From Promerops cafer (Eukaryota > Chordata > Aves > Passeriformes > Nectariniidae), in assembly GCA_013398275.1 (NCBI GenBank), contig VZSE01002186.1, forward strand, positions 789,498 to 853,497: a stretch of 64,000 nucleotides of DNA, given 5' to 3'. Under the pieces are notes generated by a model. It saw nothing but the letters and a program-made list of their open reading frames with translations. It was not told the origin of the DNA and made no database searches. Of the stretch, positions 25,801 to 40,800 are shown piece by piece; within the stretch, counting starts at the first letter, position 1, and each line of letters opens with the position of its first letter. The position numbers and the translations under genes were made by a program.

Positions 25801-28800
25801 TAAAAGCATTTGGCATTTTTATAGTTCACTGTCTTTTTACTAACCCACAAAACTAAATATGTTAACACTTTTTGTACCTACCTCAGGGTACTACTTGTAT
25901 TCTCAAAAATTCACGAGGTGATTGAAGGAATATGGAGGATGCAAAAGGCAGCTTGTATACAGCAAGACTGTCTCCACTGTATCCACAAGAGTTTGTGAGA
26001 AAGATCTTAAAGTTAGGTTCCCTGCACAGATTTTATTTTTTAAATGGGCAGAAGAAGCAGTGTGGTGGTGTTTGCTCTGAGATGGATCATATTTGGATGG
26101 GTTCCTTTTGAGAATTTAATTTCCTCCAGAGCTTTTTTTGGAGATAAGGGCTTTTGCACTGATTAATACAGGACTAGTAACAGGTAAACTTCAGGAAATA
26201 GAATTCACTTTCTGTGGTAGGAAAGTCAGATTACCAACCTGTAGAAGAATGTTTCCTTTTCTAACCAGAAATTCAGTCAGTTATCTTTAGTCACTGCATT
26301 CTATCTTAAAAAATTATTTGCTGTTTAAACAATACAGAATAGTTTTATCTGACTACTGCTTCAATTTTGGATATTAAACTTGGTATTGTCTTGTTGTTGT
26401 ATTAAGGGTCTTCCCCAAGCCTACACTAGGTGCTAAGAAAAAAATTTCATAGCATCTGTAATTTGTAATCACTTTACAATGTTAAAGTAACAGCACTTGT
26501 ACATAAGTGCTCTAGAACACATATCTTACAGGAATATGTAAATACGTATTTTATCTGGACTTAACATATAGCGAGAAGTCCTAATTTTCCTGAAATTACT
26601 ATAGAAATATAGAAATTACTATATTACTAATTTCCTGAAAAATTACTATAGAAATTAGGGTTATATCCAGATTTTCATGATCTATCAAGTTCATACAGTT
26701 CTAGTTGTCAAAAAGAGCAATTTTACTTCTCTGTAGGCAGAATCCTAGTTGTCTCAAAAGAGATGTTTGATGTAACTTTGTTTTATCTTTACTGGAGGAG
26801 TTTAAATTCAGTAGGCCGATATGTATAAAGGTGTGAATTTTTACTTATGCTTTAACTTAATGGATATGTATTTTTTTCTCTCTTTCTTCTACATAAGAAA
26901 ATTTCTACCCAGGTTGTAAATTAACTAAAACTAACAGTTTCATGGAAAACTCCTAAAAAATTGTAGTGTGATAAATCTGATTTCCATATATTCATCCTGC
27001 CATATTTCAGAGTTGCTGCTTTTAGCTTCATGCAGTGTATGACACTCAGCAAAAATAAACTGACATTTTTCATCTTGTCAAGCTCTCATGCTGTCCCTGA
27101 CTTCAGATCCCAGTATCCCAGCATTGGGGTAGCCAGGCAGCAATCTGCTTACCTGGCTGGCAGCTGTCATCTTTGTACATCTCACACCTTGCTCAGGAAT
27201 AGGGACTGGTTAATTTCTGTCTCATTTATGTTTTCTGTCATTTCCCTCTCCTGTTCTTGTGGCTGTCCTGCTGCAGAACAGGCTGCCTCTTCTGAGTTGT
27301 CTTCCTACATCACCTCCAGAGGATCTTCTTCCACCTTCCCTTACTGGGTCAGCCTCCACTTCCATAGCTCCCCCTTGACTGTTATGGTTAGGGTTGTGTC
27401 TCTGATTCAGCTGCAGCATCCATTTGTTTTTCCTTAGATCCAGAGATCTTATTGCCCCTTCCAGGGTGTGGGACGCAGGCCTGGTAGGCATATGCCAGGA
27501 CCCAACACAGTTTACCAGAAGTCTGTCTTTGGTGTAAGCAAGACATCCTTCCTGCAAGTGGTCTGTCTTCTCACCAGGATTCCTTGGCTCTTTGAATGTA
27601 AACTCCTATGCCATCAGAGGTGAATACTGCTCTAGGCATCTGCCCAAATTCTCCTGCATACCTTGCTACCTAGGAATGTTTTCCCTCAGAGCACTTTCCT
27701 GTGTGTCATCTCCAAGTGATTGGTTACTGGAGGTCCCACAGAGATTTGAGCTTGGATGACTGGATTCAGAGTCTGAGGATGTAGTCGTGTAGACTACAGG
27801 TGCAAGTGGACCACCACTGATGGAAAAAGGAAGGTGTCAGTATCCGAGGGCATTAGCAGTGGTGGAGGTAATCTACAGCAGCCTGGACAAGAGCGAGGTC
27901 TCTAAGGATCTGGGTGATGTCCACTGCACCTGGGCTGTGTGGCACCAGTGTGACATGGCAGCGATGGACTGGCCAGATATCAAGGCATTACCTGTGGAGA
28001 AACTGTCCCTCCTACTCCAGCAGTTTGGAGAGACTCTCTCTCTTCTTCTGCTACCCTTGGGCTTGAATCCTGACTATGCTTGGTGTCCCACCAGGTTCAG
28101 TGACTTGTGAAGAGTTTTTCTTCCTCCTTGCCTGGACAGGGTCTCACCTATTATAGGTGCTGAAATAGGTAACAGTGCTTTATGTATAGGTGATGCTGTG
28201 TTGCTGCTTCTTTTTCAAGGCCCAGGATAGTGTGTTGACAGGCTGCAGGGAACATTTGGAGCTGTCTGCTACTTTTCCTCCACCACAGGAAGCACAGAGC
28301 ACTTGCCTTGGTGGCAGGTTAGCTGCAGTGGTGTGGTTTCATCAGTGTGCTGGGCCTCCTCATTGATAGCCCAACCAGCATCTTTATTCCAAGGGAGGCT
28401 TTAGTCACTTGGCTCACTTGATGATGTCATGTTTCACATTCGTGAGTGTGATGGCTTCAATTGTCAGATCCACCCCTTGATCAAGAGCCTGTCTGTGTGT
28501 TGCATCTCTCCCTGGGTGTCCCTGGGGACATGTTTCATGGGCTCATTGAGCTGGAAATAGCTCACCTTTTCATCCCAGCCCTCGTCCACCTGACCTGCTT
28601 AATTTCTGGCAGCCTGATCTTTCACTGTTTAGGTGTTCTTTGGTGGTGCAGCTCTTGGACATGTGAGTATTTATATGATGAGCATGCACATCATGATGTT
28701 CATATACATGTTACATTTTTAGTTGCTGCTATTTTAGTCCTCTTCATCTTCACTCAAGCAAATGTGCTGAATAGGTTTCTGAAGTCACTGGCAATGGAAG

Positions 28801-31800
28801 AGGAGTGGAAAGCTTATGGCCTAATCTGTATCTTCCATAAGTATAAAAACTTAAACTGAGGAAAAAACTGAACTCAAAAGAGTTCAACTTCCAGCTTTCA
28901 AAAAGTCTTGACACATATTTCTCAATGGATGCAAAGTAGTTTTGCAAACCATTTTGAAGTGAGGTGAGCACCACATCTAAGATGGTTGTGTTTAAAAAAG
29001 TGTGTGTATCTATATGCATGTGTACAAATATGTATAAAATCTTCTGCTCCTAAAAAAATCTTCTTATTTTGCAGTTGAAACTACTGCTACGCTGCCTAGC
29101 AGAAAAATAACAGGTATGTTGGGGTTCTGTCGGATTTTGCCCCACTGTTCTTCTGTTTTAGAAAGTGTGTAGTAAGACTGCTGCTGCTGTTACTTTTTAA
29201 TTCTTGGAGATAGTTAAGCATATGCAAACATTTGCAAATTAATTTTCCGTATCATCCTTGTGGCTTATTAGCTAATTTTGTGGTGCAAATAGCACCAGTA
29301 ATTTTCCAGAGAAAATGAAAATAAAGCATTGAGATGATTCTGATTCTCCCTTCATTACAGAAATTGTATTCACATTTATCCTTTGGAAAGAAGCTATTGC
29401 TAGTTTTCAGTAAAGCAAGCAAAATAGTCTTACTGGAGCAAGGAATTCACGAGTGTTTAGCATTTCAGAAAATCCTTGCTTACTATTTTTAATTTTAAAA
29501 ATCTGATTTTCTTCAGGGACTTTTGGTATCTCTGATTTAAGTCTTTGCAGCAGTAGGAAAGGCTTTACAGTAAAGTTAGTGTATTGTAAGTAACATTATA
29601 GGATGACTTTTGACTTTGAGAGATGTTGAAACACCTTAAGTATATTTTTTAAGTGGTGCTTCATGTTTGCATCCAGCTGTTCTTTAGATTGTATTTCTGT
29701 GATAACTGTGACCTGTAATTTGACTTGTCTCTGACAGCATCAAAAACCAGCCAGTGGCTGAAAGGGGCAACTTTAAAGTTGCTATGTGAATAAGATACCA
29801 AATTTCCTAGTTTCTTTTTGATCAAAATACTGACTGTAACAATATAAAAATCTAACAGCTAGTGTTTGCTATATAAATAGTTGGCTGGTTCCTGTTAAGA
29901 TCAGAGGTTCAAACTTGAAATGTATTAGGTTTTTTTTATCGCTGCTTTTTGCAGGATAGAAAAGAGAATACATATGAATGGGATAAGTTTTAAGTGGCAA
30001 GTCTCACTGTTATTTTTAGAAGTCTGAGAGGAGTTCTTCATACCCAGCTAGAGCTGTCTTACTGTTTACGCTTGATTCCCATTCCCAGAATCAGCAAGAC
30101 TCTCAGGATATGCAGGTAGCTTTCAGGCTAGTGTGGCATCTATCTTGAGTCTTTAACAATATACAGTTGTGGTTTTGTAACATTATACAATTCAAACTGT
30201 CCAGTATTTCTCAAAAAAAAAAAAAAAATTGTAGTGCACCGAATTCTATTTGAGTGCATAAAAACTGTGATTTTTTTTTAACCAGAGATTGTTACATATG
30301 CCTTTTTTGACAACCTGGAAGTGTTCTGAAGGAGCAGGTGTTGCCCTCTTCTGGTGAATGCAGTAAACTTTTGATAATATAAGAAAAGCCTGCTGAGAAT
30401 GATAATGTATGTGTCCGAAACTTCATAATGCTCTTTTTTTTTTTTTTTAAATCTGAAATAAAATTCACAGATTCAGAAGAATCAGCTGCAACAACAATTT
30501 CTGGTAAGAAAATCGGGACTTTACCAATTTTTCCAATTTTCATTATTTCTTCTTAGGTAAATCTGCTTTTATCGGAGGTAGTGCAGAAAGATTGTAATGT
30601 AATAGAGTTCCAAAATTAAAATATTTTCATTTCAAATTACTTTTTTCATTCTACATTGTAATGAAATAGCTTACCTTATAGGCTCACTCCTGGCTTGTGG
30701 CAGTGGTGCTTGGGGTGGAGTAGGTGCAAGTTGCTTGATCAGGAGCCTTTTGTTCAGTTATCTGAACAATGAAGAGTTTGCAGAGATGGCAGAGGAGGAA
30801 AACTGTAGTGAGAGCTCCCTTACATCTTCTCCCACTCTTGCAGATGGCCTTTCATTCAGTGTATTACACAACACACACACACACACAGGGCTCTAACAAC
30901 TTCTGGAACCAGAGGTGATAAGCATCATCTGTGAAAGCATTTTAAAAAAATTAAGAATGAGACACACAGAAATAACCTGTGTGAAAGCCAGTTGCTTTCT
31001 TGCCTAATGTATACTGACACAGAGTGAGTGCTCTAGATAAAAGAAAGAATACAGATGCTAGCACACATGATCTTGTTATTTTACAGATACAGTCTCTCTT
31101 TGGGAATGGTTCATCTTTAACAAGTGCATCACATTCAGTATTTGTGTAGTATATACTACTGGTGAAACCAGCACTTAGTTTTCTCTCTGCTCATATTTTG
31201 ACTACTTGTTTGTTGCCTCAAAAAATTTCTTCTTCTGTTGTGAATCTGCTCTGGTCCATTTGAAAAAAGTCACTAAGTTGTCATATTAAAGTGACATAAA
31301 GTGGTCTTCTAACCACTTTGTATTCCTGTGCTGACACCTAAAATGTTCTTACTAAGCACAGCCCTTTAAATTTTCATCTAATGTCTTAATTTAATTTTAA
31401 TTTTTTTTTCTTTTTGATGTAGCTGAAAAAAACTTTGCATCATTACTCTATTTTATTTATATATGGTTATTGACAAAACCAGCTTTTTTGGAGAGACAGT
31501 TTGCCAAACCCAGTGTGTCATCTCTGCTTATGAATATTGTGAGTTCATGGAGGAAAAGGTACTTGGGGTTAAGCAGTTATTGCAGTTATATATATGCAAA
31601 AATTCATCTGCATCTTTTGAAAGAAGGAAACCAGTAAAAGGAACTTATCTGCGGAAAATTTTATTCCCAGCTGGTTGTATTCAGACACTCAGATTTTTGA
31701 AATAACATGAACATTATTTCAATTATTAGCATTGGAATAATGTGAACACTCCTAACAAGCTTTGCAGTTGTTCTTAAAATGAAAATTAGATAAATAATAT

Positions 31801-34800
31801 TCAGTTTCTGTTCAAAATCTTGCAGGCTTGATCTTTTTCTCAAAAATTCATAGAAGTGAAATACTTTATTAATACAATTTTTATTTATTTTATCTTTTTT
31901 CCCCTAGAATTCTCTATTGTTACTTTTATCACCTACCCTATTAATTCTTCAGGCAAGATGTTATTAATGTTTCTCTTATTCAGATTTTGCTGGATTTAGA
32001 CTTCTGGGCTTTTTTGGTTTTATTTTATTTTTATAGATTTTACTGTTATGAATTTTTCTATTTCAGATATGTCTTCAGAGGAGACTACACAAAGTACAGG
32101 TGAGAATTTGCATGAAGAGAGTAAGTTTCATTGCATTCATGTTTTTTGCTTTTTTGTTTTTTTTTCTTCAGTAACTGGGATTTGTTTATTCTAAATTATT
32201 TTCTTACGTGATTTTAAAATTTGTATTTATCTGCAATCTGTATTTTAAGTCTGCATGATTAGGGCTCTGAGGTGCACTTAACTGAGCTGTAAACCTTTCT
32301 TTTTCATTCAAAATATTGTATTGCTTATGAAAACCCAAACAGGACAGATACATTTAATAGCAAGTATGTAGGGGGTTTTGTATAGAGAATGTTTTCTATG
32401 CTTTCTGATACTATTTAAGCTATTTTACAGAACTAAAATGTACACCCCATTCCTTGAAGACACTTACATAAGTTCTTGCAAGGAGTTGTCAAATAGGATC
32501 AGAAAAGACTCAATCAGAACAACTTGTTACCCCTTCCTTTCCTGATTTTCCTGTTTGAAACAAAGAGTAGGTTCATTCCGTATCAGTATGGATTCCTCCA
32601 TGCCTGTATAGGAGCTGGACATCCTGCTGTTCTTCATTGTTGATTGAAAAACACATTTTTAGAACAGGATTCATCCTATCCTGAAGTGCCCATGTAGAAT
32701 AGGATAAATAGGAATCACCTTAAAAGCACCGCTTTTTCCTCTGAACAATAGGGTGCCAGGAGTCACTGGCTCAGATGGGGATACAAACATATAATTGGAT
32801 GGATCTTACTCCACTTGCTGCTTTTGCATTTCCCACACTGAAAGTAACTTAATTTTCTTAAAAAATTGCAGATGTTTACACTTTTCCTGGAAAGACGGAG
32901 TCTGAAATAGAAATAAGAATTTATTTTTGTGACATGTATTGCATGGGTTTTTTAAAGTTAAAATGTGAAAACTTTTAACTTCCTGTTTTTGTTTTTTTTT
33001 TTTAACAGAAGCCCTTACAACAACTGATTATCACTCCACCATAACACCAGGTAGGATTCATCTATCACCACTGGTACATTTTTGTGCATCTCAAATTTTA
33101 AGTGTGTGTGAGTTCAGGAATTCTCCCAAATGTTTTTTAATATGCCTTTTTCTTGGTATTGTGGTGTGTCATATTAACAGTCTGCCTTACCTCACATTAA
33201 TGTCCAGTCTGGTGCAAGGACTAATTCTGCAGTGCTTGTCTAGATGGCTGCATATAGAAGAGTTTGATTATTTTATAAGTCAGAGCAGTAGGTTACCACA
33301 AAAATGTAAGAAACACAATCTCAGGGACCATGTTTTCATGCCTTTTAGTGGATTGAAACAAACCGAATACAGTCATTGTATTTGACCTCAGGGCGGGCCC
33401 GGTAGGACCAGGAGTAGTCTTAAATTTATTCTTTAATTATCCATGTAGAAGCTCAGTAGCCCCATTACAATGGATTTGCCCTGAGTTAGTACAAGTGCAA
33501 GAACTGGCTTGGAGCCTTAATGACAAGGATAATCTGACTGTGTGAACATGACCTGCAGAAACATTGCAGCTGTGTTATCTGAAGCTTTTGGGGGACTGGA
33601 AGCCCTAGTGATTTTTGATCAGTCTTTTATTCTCCACACTGCTAATCTGTTTTTTTGCATTTTGGTGGCATGCAGAGATCTTAAGACTAGGGGGCACACA
33701 AATGGGTGATCTGTAAGGAAAAAGGAGCTGATGTTAGTATTTTGTGGCACTTTCAGATTTTGTGTTGCATTTTTATAAGTTGTTCTGTATGTGTAATTTA
33801 TTGTTATATTGACATTTGATTATTGTTTATCAGTTATTTATGAGCATTTTATTTTTTTAAGGATTGTTTTAAAAAAGCAGTATACAAGGTTTGTAACTAT
33901 TTCACTGCCAATGAAATGGAAGGCAAATTTAGGGTCATAAAATTGTTAAGGTTGGAAAAGACCTCTAAGATAATCAAGTCCAACCATCAAATTTATTTGA
34001 TTCTAAACTGCTGTCTGAAATTTTTTTTTTCTAATAATTGTTTTTCTAATAATAATAATTGAATATTGCCCCCAGCTTACAGTCTGTAGCCTCTGGTGGC
34101 TTATTTATTGATGGTGATAAAATTAATAAAGCAACAAACTTTTAGAGTCAAATGTTTGCACCACAGGGAAAGTGAAAGAAAATCCCCTCTCATTTGGTAC
34201 TAAGTAATGTAACAGCAGAAAAAATAGAATTTGTTTTTTTTCTGTTAATGGAGGCCAATCCATCTGCTTACGTAAGGGAAGTTGTTTTAATGAACAAGTA
34301 TAGGAGTTTTGTCTTGGATGCAAATATCTTTCCAGCACTTTATTTTGAAATGTTACAACAGAGCCATCTGTTTACAGTACCCTAATTTAGGATCAGTGTT
34401 ATTTCTCAGCAGTGTAGGTTGTATTAAAAATATGGAAAATATGGAGCAGGCAAAAGCTTGCTGTAACTAAATGAAGGCATGTTCTACTGGATAAGAGTAG
34501 AATGACATTTGCTGTCATTATAGCTTGAATTCCAGCAGGTAGAACAGTTTTAGCTTCATGCTATCATATGGAGCCATAGTAGGATCCTCATAAGTAGATA
34601 ATAGGCTGCCCAGTGATTGAATTCTGTGATAATTAAAGAGCTTATCAATTATATGCTGGTTTCTAGTTCTATTTAAATTTTTAAAAAAGAAAAAATAAAA
34701 ACTGAGACCACTTGCATGCAAGTCTTCTATCAAAACTGTTGCAGAAAATTATTCAAAATTAATTAATCAAAGGCAGCATATTTCTGAATACTAAGTCTTG

Positions 34801-37800
34801 GTAAATGTCATGGTAAGTGCTGTGGAGAGGTGAAGCCTAGACAGTATGTCAAATACTTCCAGAAGATAAAGACATTTACATTTCGAACACTGGAATGATT
34901 GTAAATACATGTGATAATATTGGATTTAAGTTTAACTTTTTTAATCGGTAGTTGTTTGATTTTTTTCCCAAAAAAAATCTATAGCAGGAGAAACCATTGT
35001 CTGCAACGTAACACGTGCCTGTAATTATTCAGGTTAGTGGTTTTCTTTTCCCTTTTATTAAATAAAAATCTTATCCAACTATTTTATACTCTGAGTAATG
35101 AAGAAATGTTTAGTTGCCATGTTAAAGCTACATCTGTAATAAATTTCCTTGTTAATTTAGAGAGATTTTATATGAATTAAAAAAATATTAAAGGTGGGGA
35201 GATTAAGAAGTGTTTAGACTCTTTTACTTTTGATCTTTGGTTTCTCATCAAAGGCATGCAATTGCAGATAAAAATTGCAAAAAAACCCCACGAAACAAGT
35301 AAGCTATGGAGTTCTATTTATAGTAATGGGAAATGCAGTTTTTCTGTTTTGGGAAAAGATTAACTAGAAGGAATTTAGGGACGGCCATCAAAATTAAATA
35401 TATAGAAAATGAAGCTATTGGACTAGTTCATTTGTTGAAATAGGTAAAAAGATGGAAGAACAATTGCAAAAATAGATAAGCTAGTGCAAGCATTCTTATT
35501 TCCCTTGTATCAGAACACAAGACAGTAAATTTTTCAGTTCTCAAAAAATTTTACAATCTGTGTTTTAGCATTAATTTTCCTAACTTTTTTACTTTTGGTT
35601 TTAGTGTTCTATGTGGGCAAGGTAAAACTTCGGGCAAGTGAAGAAAGTAATGCATCACTAAATGTAGAAATAGTAAGTATTCTTTCTTTTAAAACTTTAT
35701 TGGAAGGAATGTTGAAGTGAATTTCTTTGTCTACACTTAAAATAAGTAACATGATTCTTACTGTGTTTACAGTACAAGATAGTGTTTGCAGTGGATGGAA
35801 CAGTTCTGTTTTAAACAGATTAAATTTAAACAGAATTTTAAAATTCCAGCTAAGTAAACTTTCTACAGTAAGGACCTGTATTCTCTACATAGCCACTGAA
35901 AGGAGGGGGAAGCCCTGGGTAATCTCAAGAATTTACATTTAGGCACACAGGATATTCCTTTGGAGATAAATTTAGGCACTTGCCTTTGGAAGATGAGCAT
36001 CACTAGATGGCAACTATTTGGACATAATTAAAGTTGGATTATATCCTGGAATAATTCATGTTGAGATTCTCATAAATAGTTCTATGGCTTTTTGTGTTGT
36101 TTTTTGATTATGCTTTTGCATAATCATTCTATGTTTTTTGGCTTGTGGTTACTGAGTTATTAATTTTGCAATAGGCTCATGTGACATGAGTGTGTCCATT
36201 TATACAACACAAGAGAGGTTTAAGAGGACAGTGCATTCATGGCAAGGACCATATAGATGACCCAGTATCAAGGTAATACTATGAGGATGAGAATGTTTAA
36301 TTGCTACAGATGGAAACTGAGGGGAGGATAAAAGGACTTTGTATCTTTATCCTACATATCCCTGTCAGCCCTCAGCCTGAGATTTCACGTGCCAGTCCCT
36401 GAAAGGATGAGAGCAGTCAGCAGTGTAACCACAGAGAAGAGCTACTGCACAGCTGCACATGGAGCATCGAGTTTGGGCAGGGGTATGCCCCTGGCAAAAG
36501 CCACCTCTGCATTCTGTTGTGTTTCAGTGGTGACAATGCCAACTGAAACTGTCCTAGCGTGGCAATACCTACAGCTTCTGGAAAAACTGCTTTCCATCTC
36601 TTGAAACTCCTGCTTTTTAGAAGAATATTTCTTACAGGAAGTCAATGACACATATATTAGATGATGTTTTTCCTCATGGCCCCTGCTGTTTTCACAAAAT
36701 GTAAAGATAACCAGTAATGCTGGTAAACCAGAGGAGCATAAGAATGCATATATAGAAAGGGATCTTAGATAAACCTCAGTGTATCCCCAGACCCTAATGC
36801 TAGATCATACTTCTTTAGCTCAGTCCTATCATGTCTTTCACTACAGTTCTTGACTTCTCACTGCCAGTATTCTGTCATCTATCATTTATGTCATTTATGG
36901 AGCTTGTCCCATTGTTGCACTTAGAGTTAAAAAATTCATTCAGTGTCTGGAGTAAGCTGTCTTTGTTGCAAACTAAGCCAAACTCCTCTTTTTCCAGCAT
37001 AAGACGTGATGAGTTCACTGTCCTTTTGCCCCTATGTTTCACAAAAATTTTGGGATTGGTCTATGCTAGATCAACAGTTCCTTCCATAAATTGTGACAAC
37101 AATGTCATGGTAAATACTTGTTGCAGTGTATTAATGAGAAAACATGCTTCTTATCTTCATAATTTCAGCCTATTAAAATGTATGAAATGAACAATTTTCT
37201 TTTAAGGCTAAAAATTACTGCTTGTACTTAGCTGTGGGATCTTTTTTCCTAACAGATTAATAACATAACCACCCACAATCAAGTCAAAAAATTAATTGGA
37301 ATTCCAGCACATACCCCACAAGAACTGAGGTAAGTCATTCTGAATAAGAATTGAAATATTTTTTATATTTGAAAAAGATGAAGTGAGACCCTCCATGTGT
37401 TGAGCAAACTTTGTGTTATTCCTGCACATTAAAAATTTCACAAGTTGTAATTTCTTTCTCTTTAACATAAAGTTCATACTGGTTAGAATACTCTTAATTA
37501 GTTTATGTACCACTGGAGTTTCTTTTAAAAAATGGTATACCAAATGTTTGTTATAATTTAAAGAGTCAGTGTATCTGATAGGAAATTATGAAGAGAACTT
37601 TGATATCTGCATGTTATTTAATAAATATTCTTGAAGTCATATCTATGGTTTTATTTTGGTGTAGTTTTTTCTTTCCCAGTCTTTGTAAGGAGAGGTTTGA
37701 ATGACTGAATATTTTCCAAACTTGCCCTGAAAAGTAAAATTATGTGGTTGGCTGACAAATCTTTTTCGTAGAAGGAATCTGTATTTCTTACTCGTTCTAT

Positions 37801-40800
37801 TTCTGTGGCTTTGAGTATAAATTTAGAATTTTATTCCAAGTAATGCTTGGAAAAAGGCAACATTAAGATTTGGCTTTTTCTCTTTTAAATAACATTTATA
37901 ATGGGTTGATGTTCAAATGTGATGACAGAGGTCTAAATTTAGTTTGTGTAGTGACTAATAAAAGTCAGCTCTTCAAATGTTTAGTGCTGGTGGGTTTACA
38001 GTATTAGAACTGGCCTGGCTTTAAAAAACCATTGATTAACTGGAAAAATATTTTTTCTCTGTAATTGTTTTTTAATTAAATTGTTGTAATCATTTTTAGA
38101 AACATAACTAAAACCCCTGCATAACAGTAATATTTTATTTTAAAGCATTTCGGAGTTCAACAAAACCTTGCGAGCAGTAAGTGAGGTAAGATTACCAATT
38201 GTTGTTAAAACAATTTCCTGTCTGGAAAACTTTTTTCCAACTTACTTCTGATAAAACATCACTCCTGATTTCTCCTTATAAAACAATTTTTTTTTTCTGT
38301 TTTCATTTGTCATTACAGTCCTCTGTTATGGAATGCAGTGCAGAAAACCAGAGGTTTGTTTTTAAATCTTTAAAGACAGAATATTTAAAAGCTCATATGT
38401 TGTCTTGTGATATGTGAAGTATGCATGACTCTGTAACAGGAGAAAAGGACAAACTCTCTAGGAAGTTCAGAAGTTCAAGAAACAGCCTGGAGAAATACAT
38501 ATAGCTTAACAAAGAAATTCTGATTTCATTTTTGTCCTGGCATTAGTGATTTTGAAAAAACCTTTTAGAGTTTGTTGGTTTCGTTTAACCCAAATATATT
38601 AGTTTTTGTTAGTCTTCTGCTGAAGCCCAGGCTTCCCTGCCTTATTGCTTCTGCATCTTGGTATTAACCTGAGTCACCTAACTGGGAGCACCAGAATTCC
38701 AGAACTTGTGAATGCAATGCAAGTTTTATGAGGGATTTGCTTGAGACATCCCAAGTTGCTGTTCTTCAGCTTGGGAAACCAACCATCCTTGGGGTAGGGG
38801 GAGCCTGAGGAAGTAACCAGTTCAGAGTCTGGAAACCATGGATTATCAGAATGGCAAAGCTGCTCCAGAGAGGTGATCCTGGAAACCCTGAAACATAGAT
38901 GATGTCTTTCTGTTTAATTGCTACTCACCATTAAATTGTCCTTTAAAATTATCAGCTTGGAACCACTGTATTCTAAAACAAAATGTGAAACTCCATTTCC
39001 CCAAATACTTGAATCTGGACTTTTTCTTCCTAGATTAGGATGAAAGAAAATTCCAAAACACTCAAATAAAATAGAAAGTAGTCAGATCACACCTTCATGT
39101 CATATTCTGGCAGTTGTTAAGATAATCTTTTCATTCTTATGAGGTGGGAAGAAACATTTTCGTTCATCTCTATGTTTGCATTTGCTGAATATGAAAAATT
39201 TTTACTGGAGGTTCCCTAGTTTAGGCAGGGCTTCAAGTCCTCAAACTGTAGTTGTAGAGATGGAGTTACATGCTTGAATGGGTCACTGAAGTTCTCTCTA
39301 AAGTCAAGAGAGAATGCTGGCTTCCTCAGGTGGTGGAGGTTTCATAAACACTGGCATATTTACACTAACAGGGGAGATTACATTATCATCCTTAGAAAAT
39401 TATCAGCTCTTTAATGACCAACATTGATCAGGGAGAACCGCATTTAAGAATTGACATAGTAGAGATAAGGGACAGTAAGTTCCACAAACTGATGTGTCAT
39501 GCTTTTAATCAGCCTGGCATAGTGGTTTACCTGCATTAAAAATAAGCCCAAATCTGACAGAGCCTAGGAAAAATGTGCTTTGACACTTAGCACTTGTATT
39601 AATGTGCTTTCATTTAGCATTTGATTTTAGTTCCATGTGTTATAAAGGTGAGGCAGCTCTGTTTCTTAAGCTTTTTTCTTCTCATTATAGTACACACTGC
39701 AATTTCATAATGAAGCTGGCTGAGAGAGAGAATATAAGCACTTTAACAGAAAAAGCAAAAATAAGTCAACTTGGTAAGTTATGCTTTAAACACAGTCTCA
39801 TCACAATTTTATGTCTTTACGTGTGGTCTTAAAGTTGCTAAAAAGACAAGATAGTTACTTTCAGATCAAAATATTTTTGGTTTTGAGCAATATAAATACA
39901 TAAAAACACAGCCTTCTGATTTTGAGGGGTGTATATGATAGAAATAACTTTTTAAAACCTTTTGGTATAAAATTGCCAGCTACTTTCATAGAGCACACTT
40001 GGAAAGGATTAGGTGCAAAATAAGCTGAGAACATAAGTGTCTTGCTGAAATGACAATCTGAATTGAAAGGGTTGTTAAGTAGCCAAGCTTTCTTAGCGAT
40101 ACTGTGACAGGATGGAATACTGGCTCATACCATTTGTCTCTGTTTCAAAAGCTGTAGTGGTGCATTTTGGTTTGCTTAAAATTGAAAAAAAAAAAAAGAG
40201 AAATCTGAACTTGCCAGGCATTGAACAAAAATCTGGGGGTATAGCAATATTCTGACTGGTCAAGAGTTCTTTTGTTTTGCAAAACTAATTTGAGAACAAA
40301 CTTCAAAAAAAATTATGCAGTATATACTGTTGTTTAAAGACATAATACACATGGCTAAATATTCTACATAATGGTGTTAGCAGTTGTTATGCTTAAGGAT
40401 AATGCTTGTCATCTCAGATCAGTGCTGCTGTTCATCACTGAAGTACTGTTCCTTGACTGCTGAAGAACTACAAATGTAGTAAGTATAAATACAAAATGTG
40501 ATTTATTTCCTAAATTTCCTAATACATGGCTAGAGTCAACTTCCATGCTTCAGTGTAATAGCCAGAAAGGACTCCGCAAGAAAAAGCTGACAGGCATTTT
40601 CCAATGTAGCTCCCTCCTCTTTCCTCCCTCTTTCCTTTCCCTCCCTTCTTATCCCTTTTTAAATTTTTTTTTTTCCATGATGCATCTAGCTTTTGTGTTC
40701 AACAACAGTTCACCTTCAGAACAGGCAGCAAAGGCAGTAGTAGTATTTGTTAATGGACTTGCTAGTTAACAACTAGAGCAAAATAGAATGTAAGAACCCT

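Larger units (their letters stand above)
17900..29074 (+). other. ADGRG2: intron 3 of ADGRG2, 11.2 kb
   Basis: This is the largest intron. It begins with an open frame that runs 113 nt past the donor to a stop at 18010-18012, with an AATAAA at 18258-18263. Most of the rest is unique AT-rich sequence. More GC-rich patches lie at 23.7-24.2 and 27.0-28.6 kb. Further phase 1-1 micro-exons could hide here; none could be demonstrated by eye. Confidence 0.8.
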
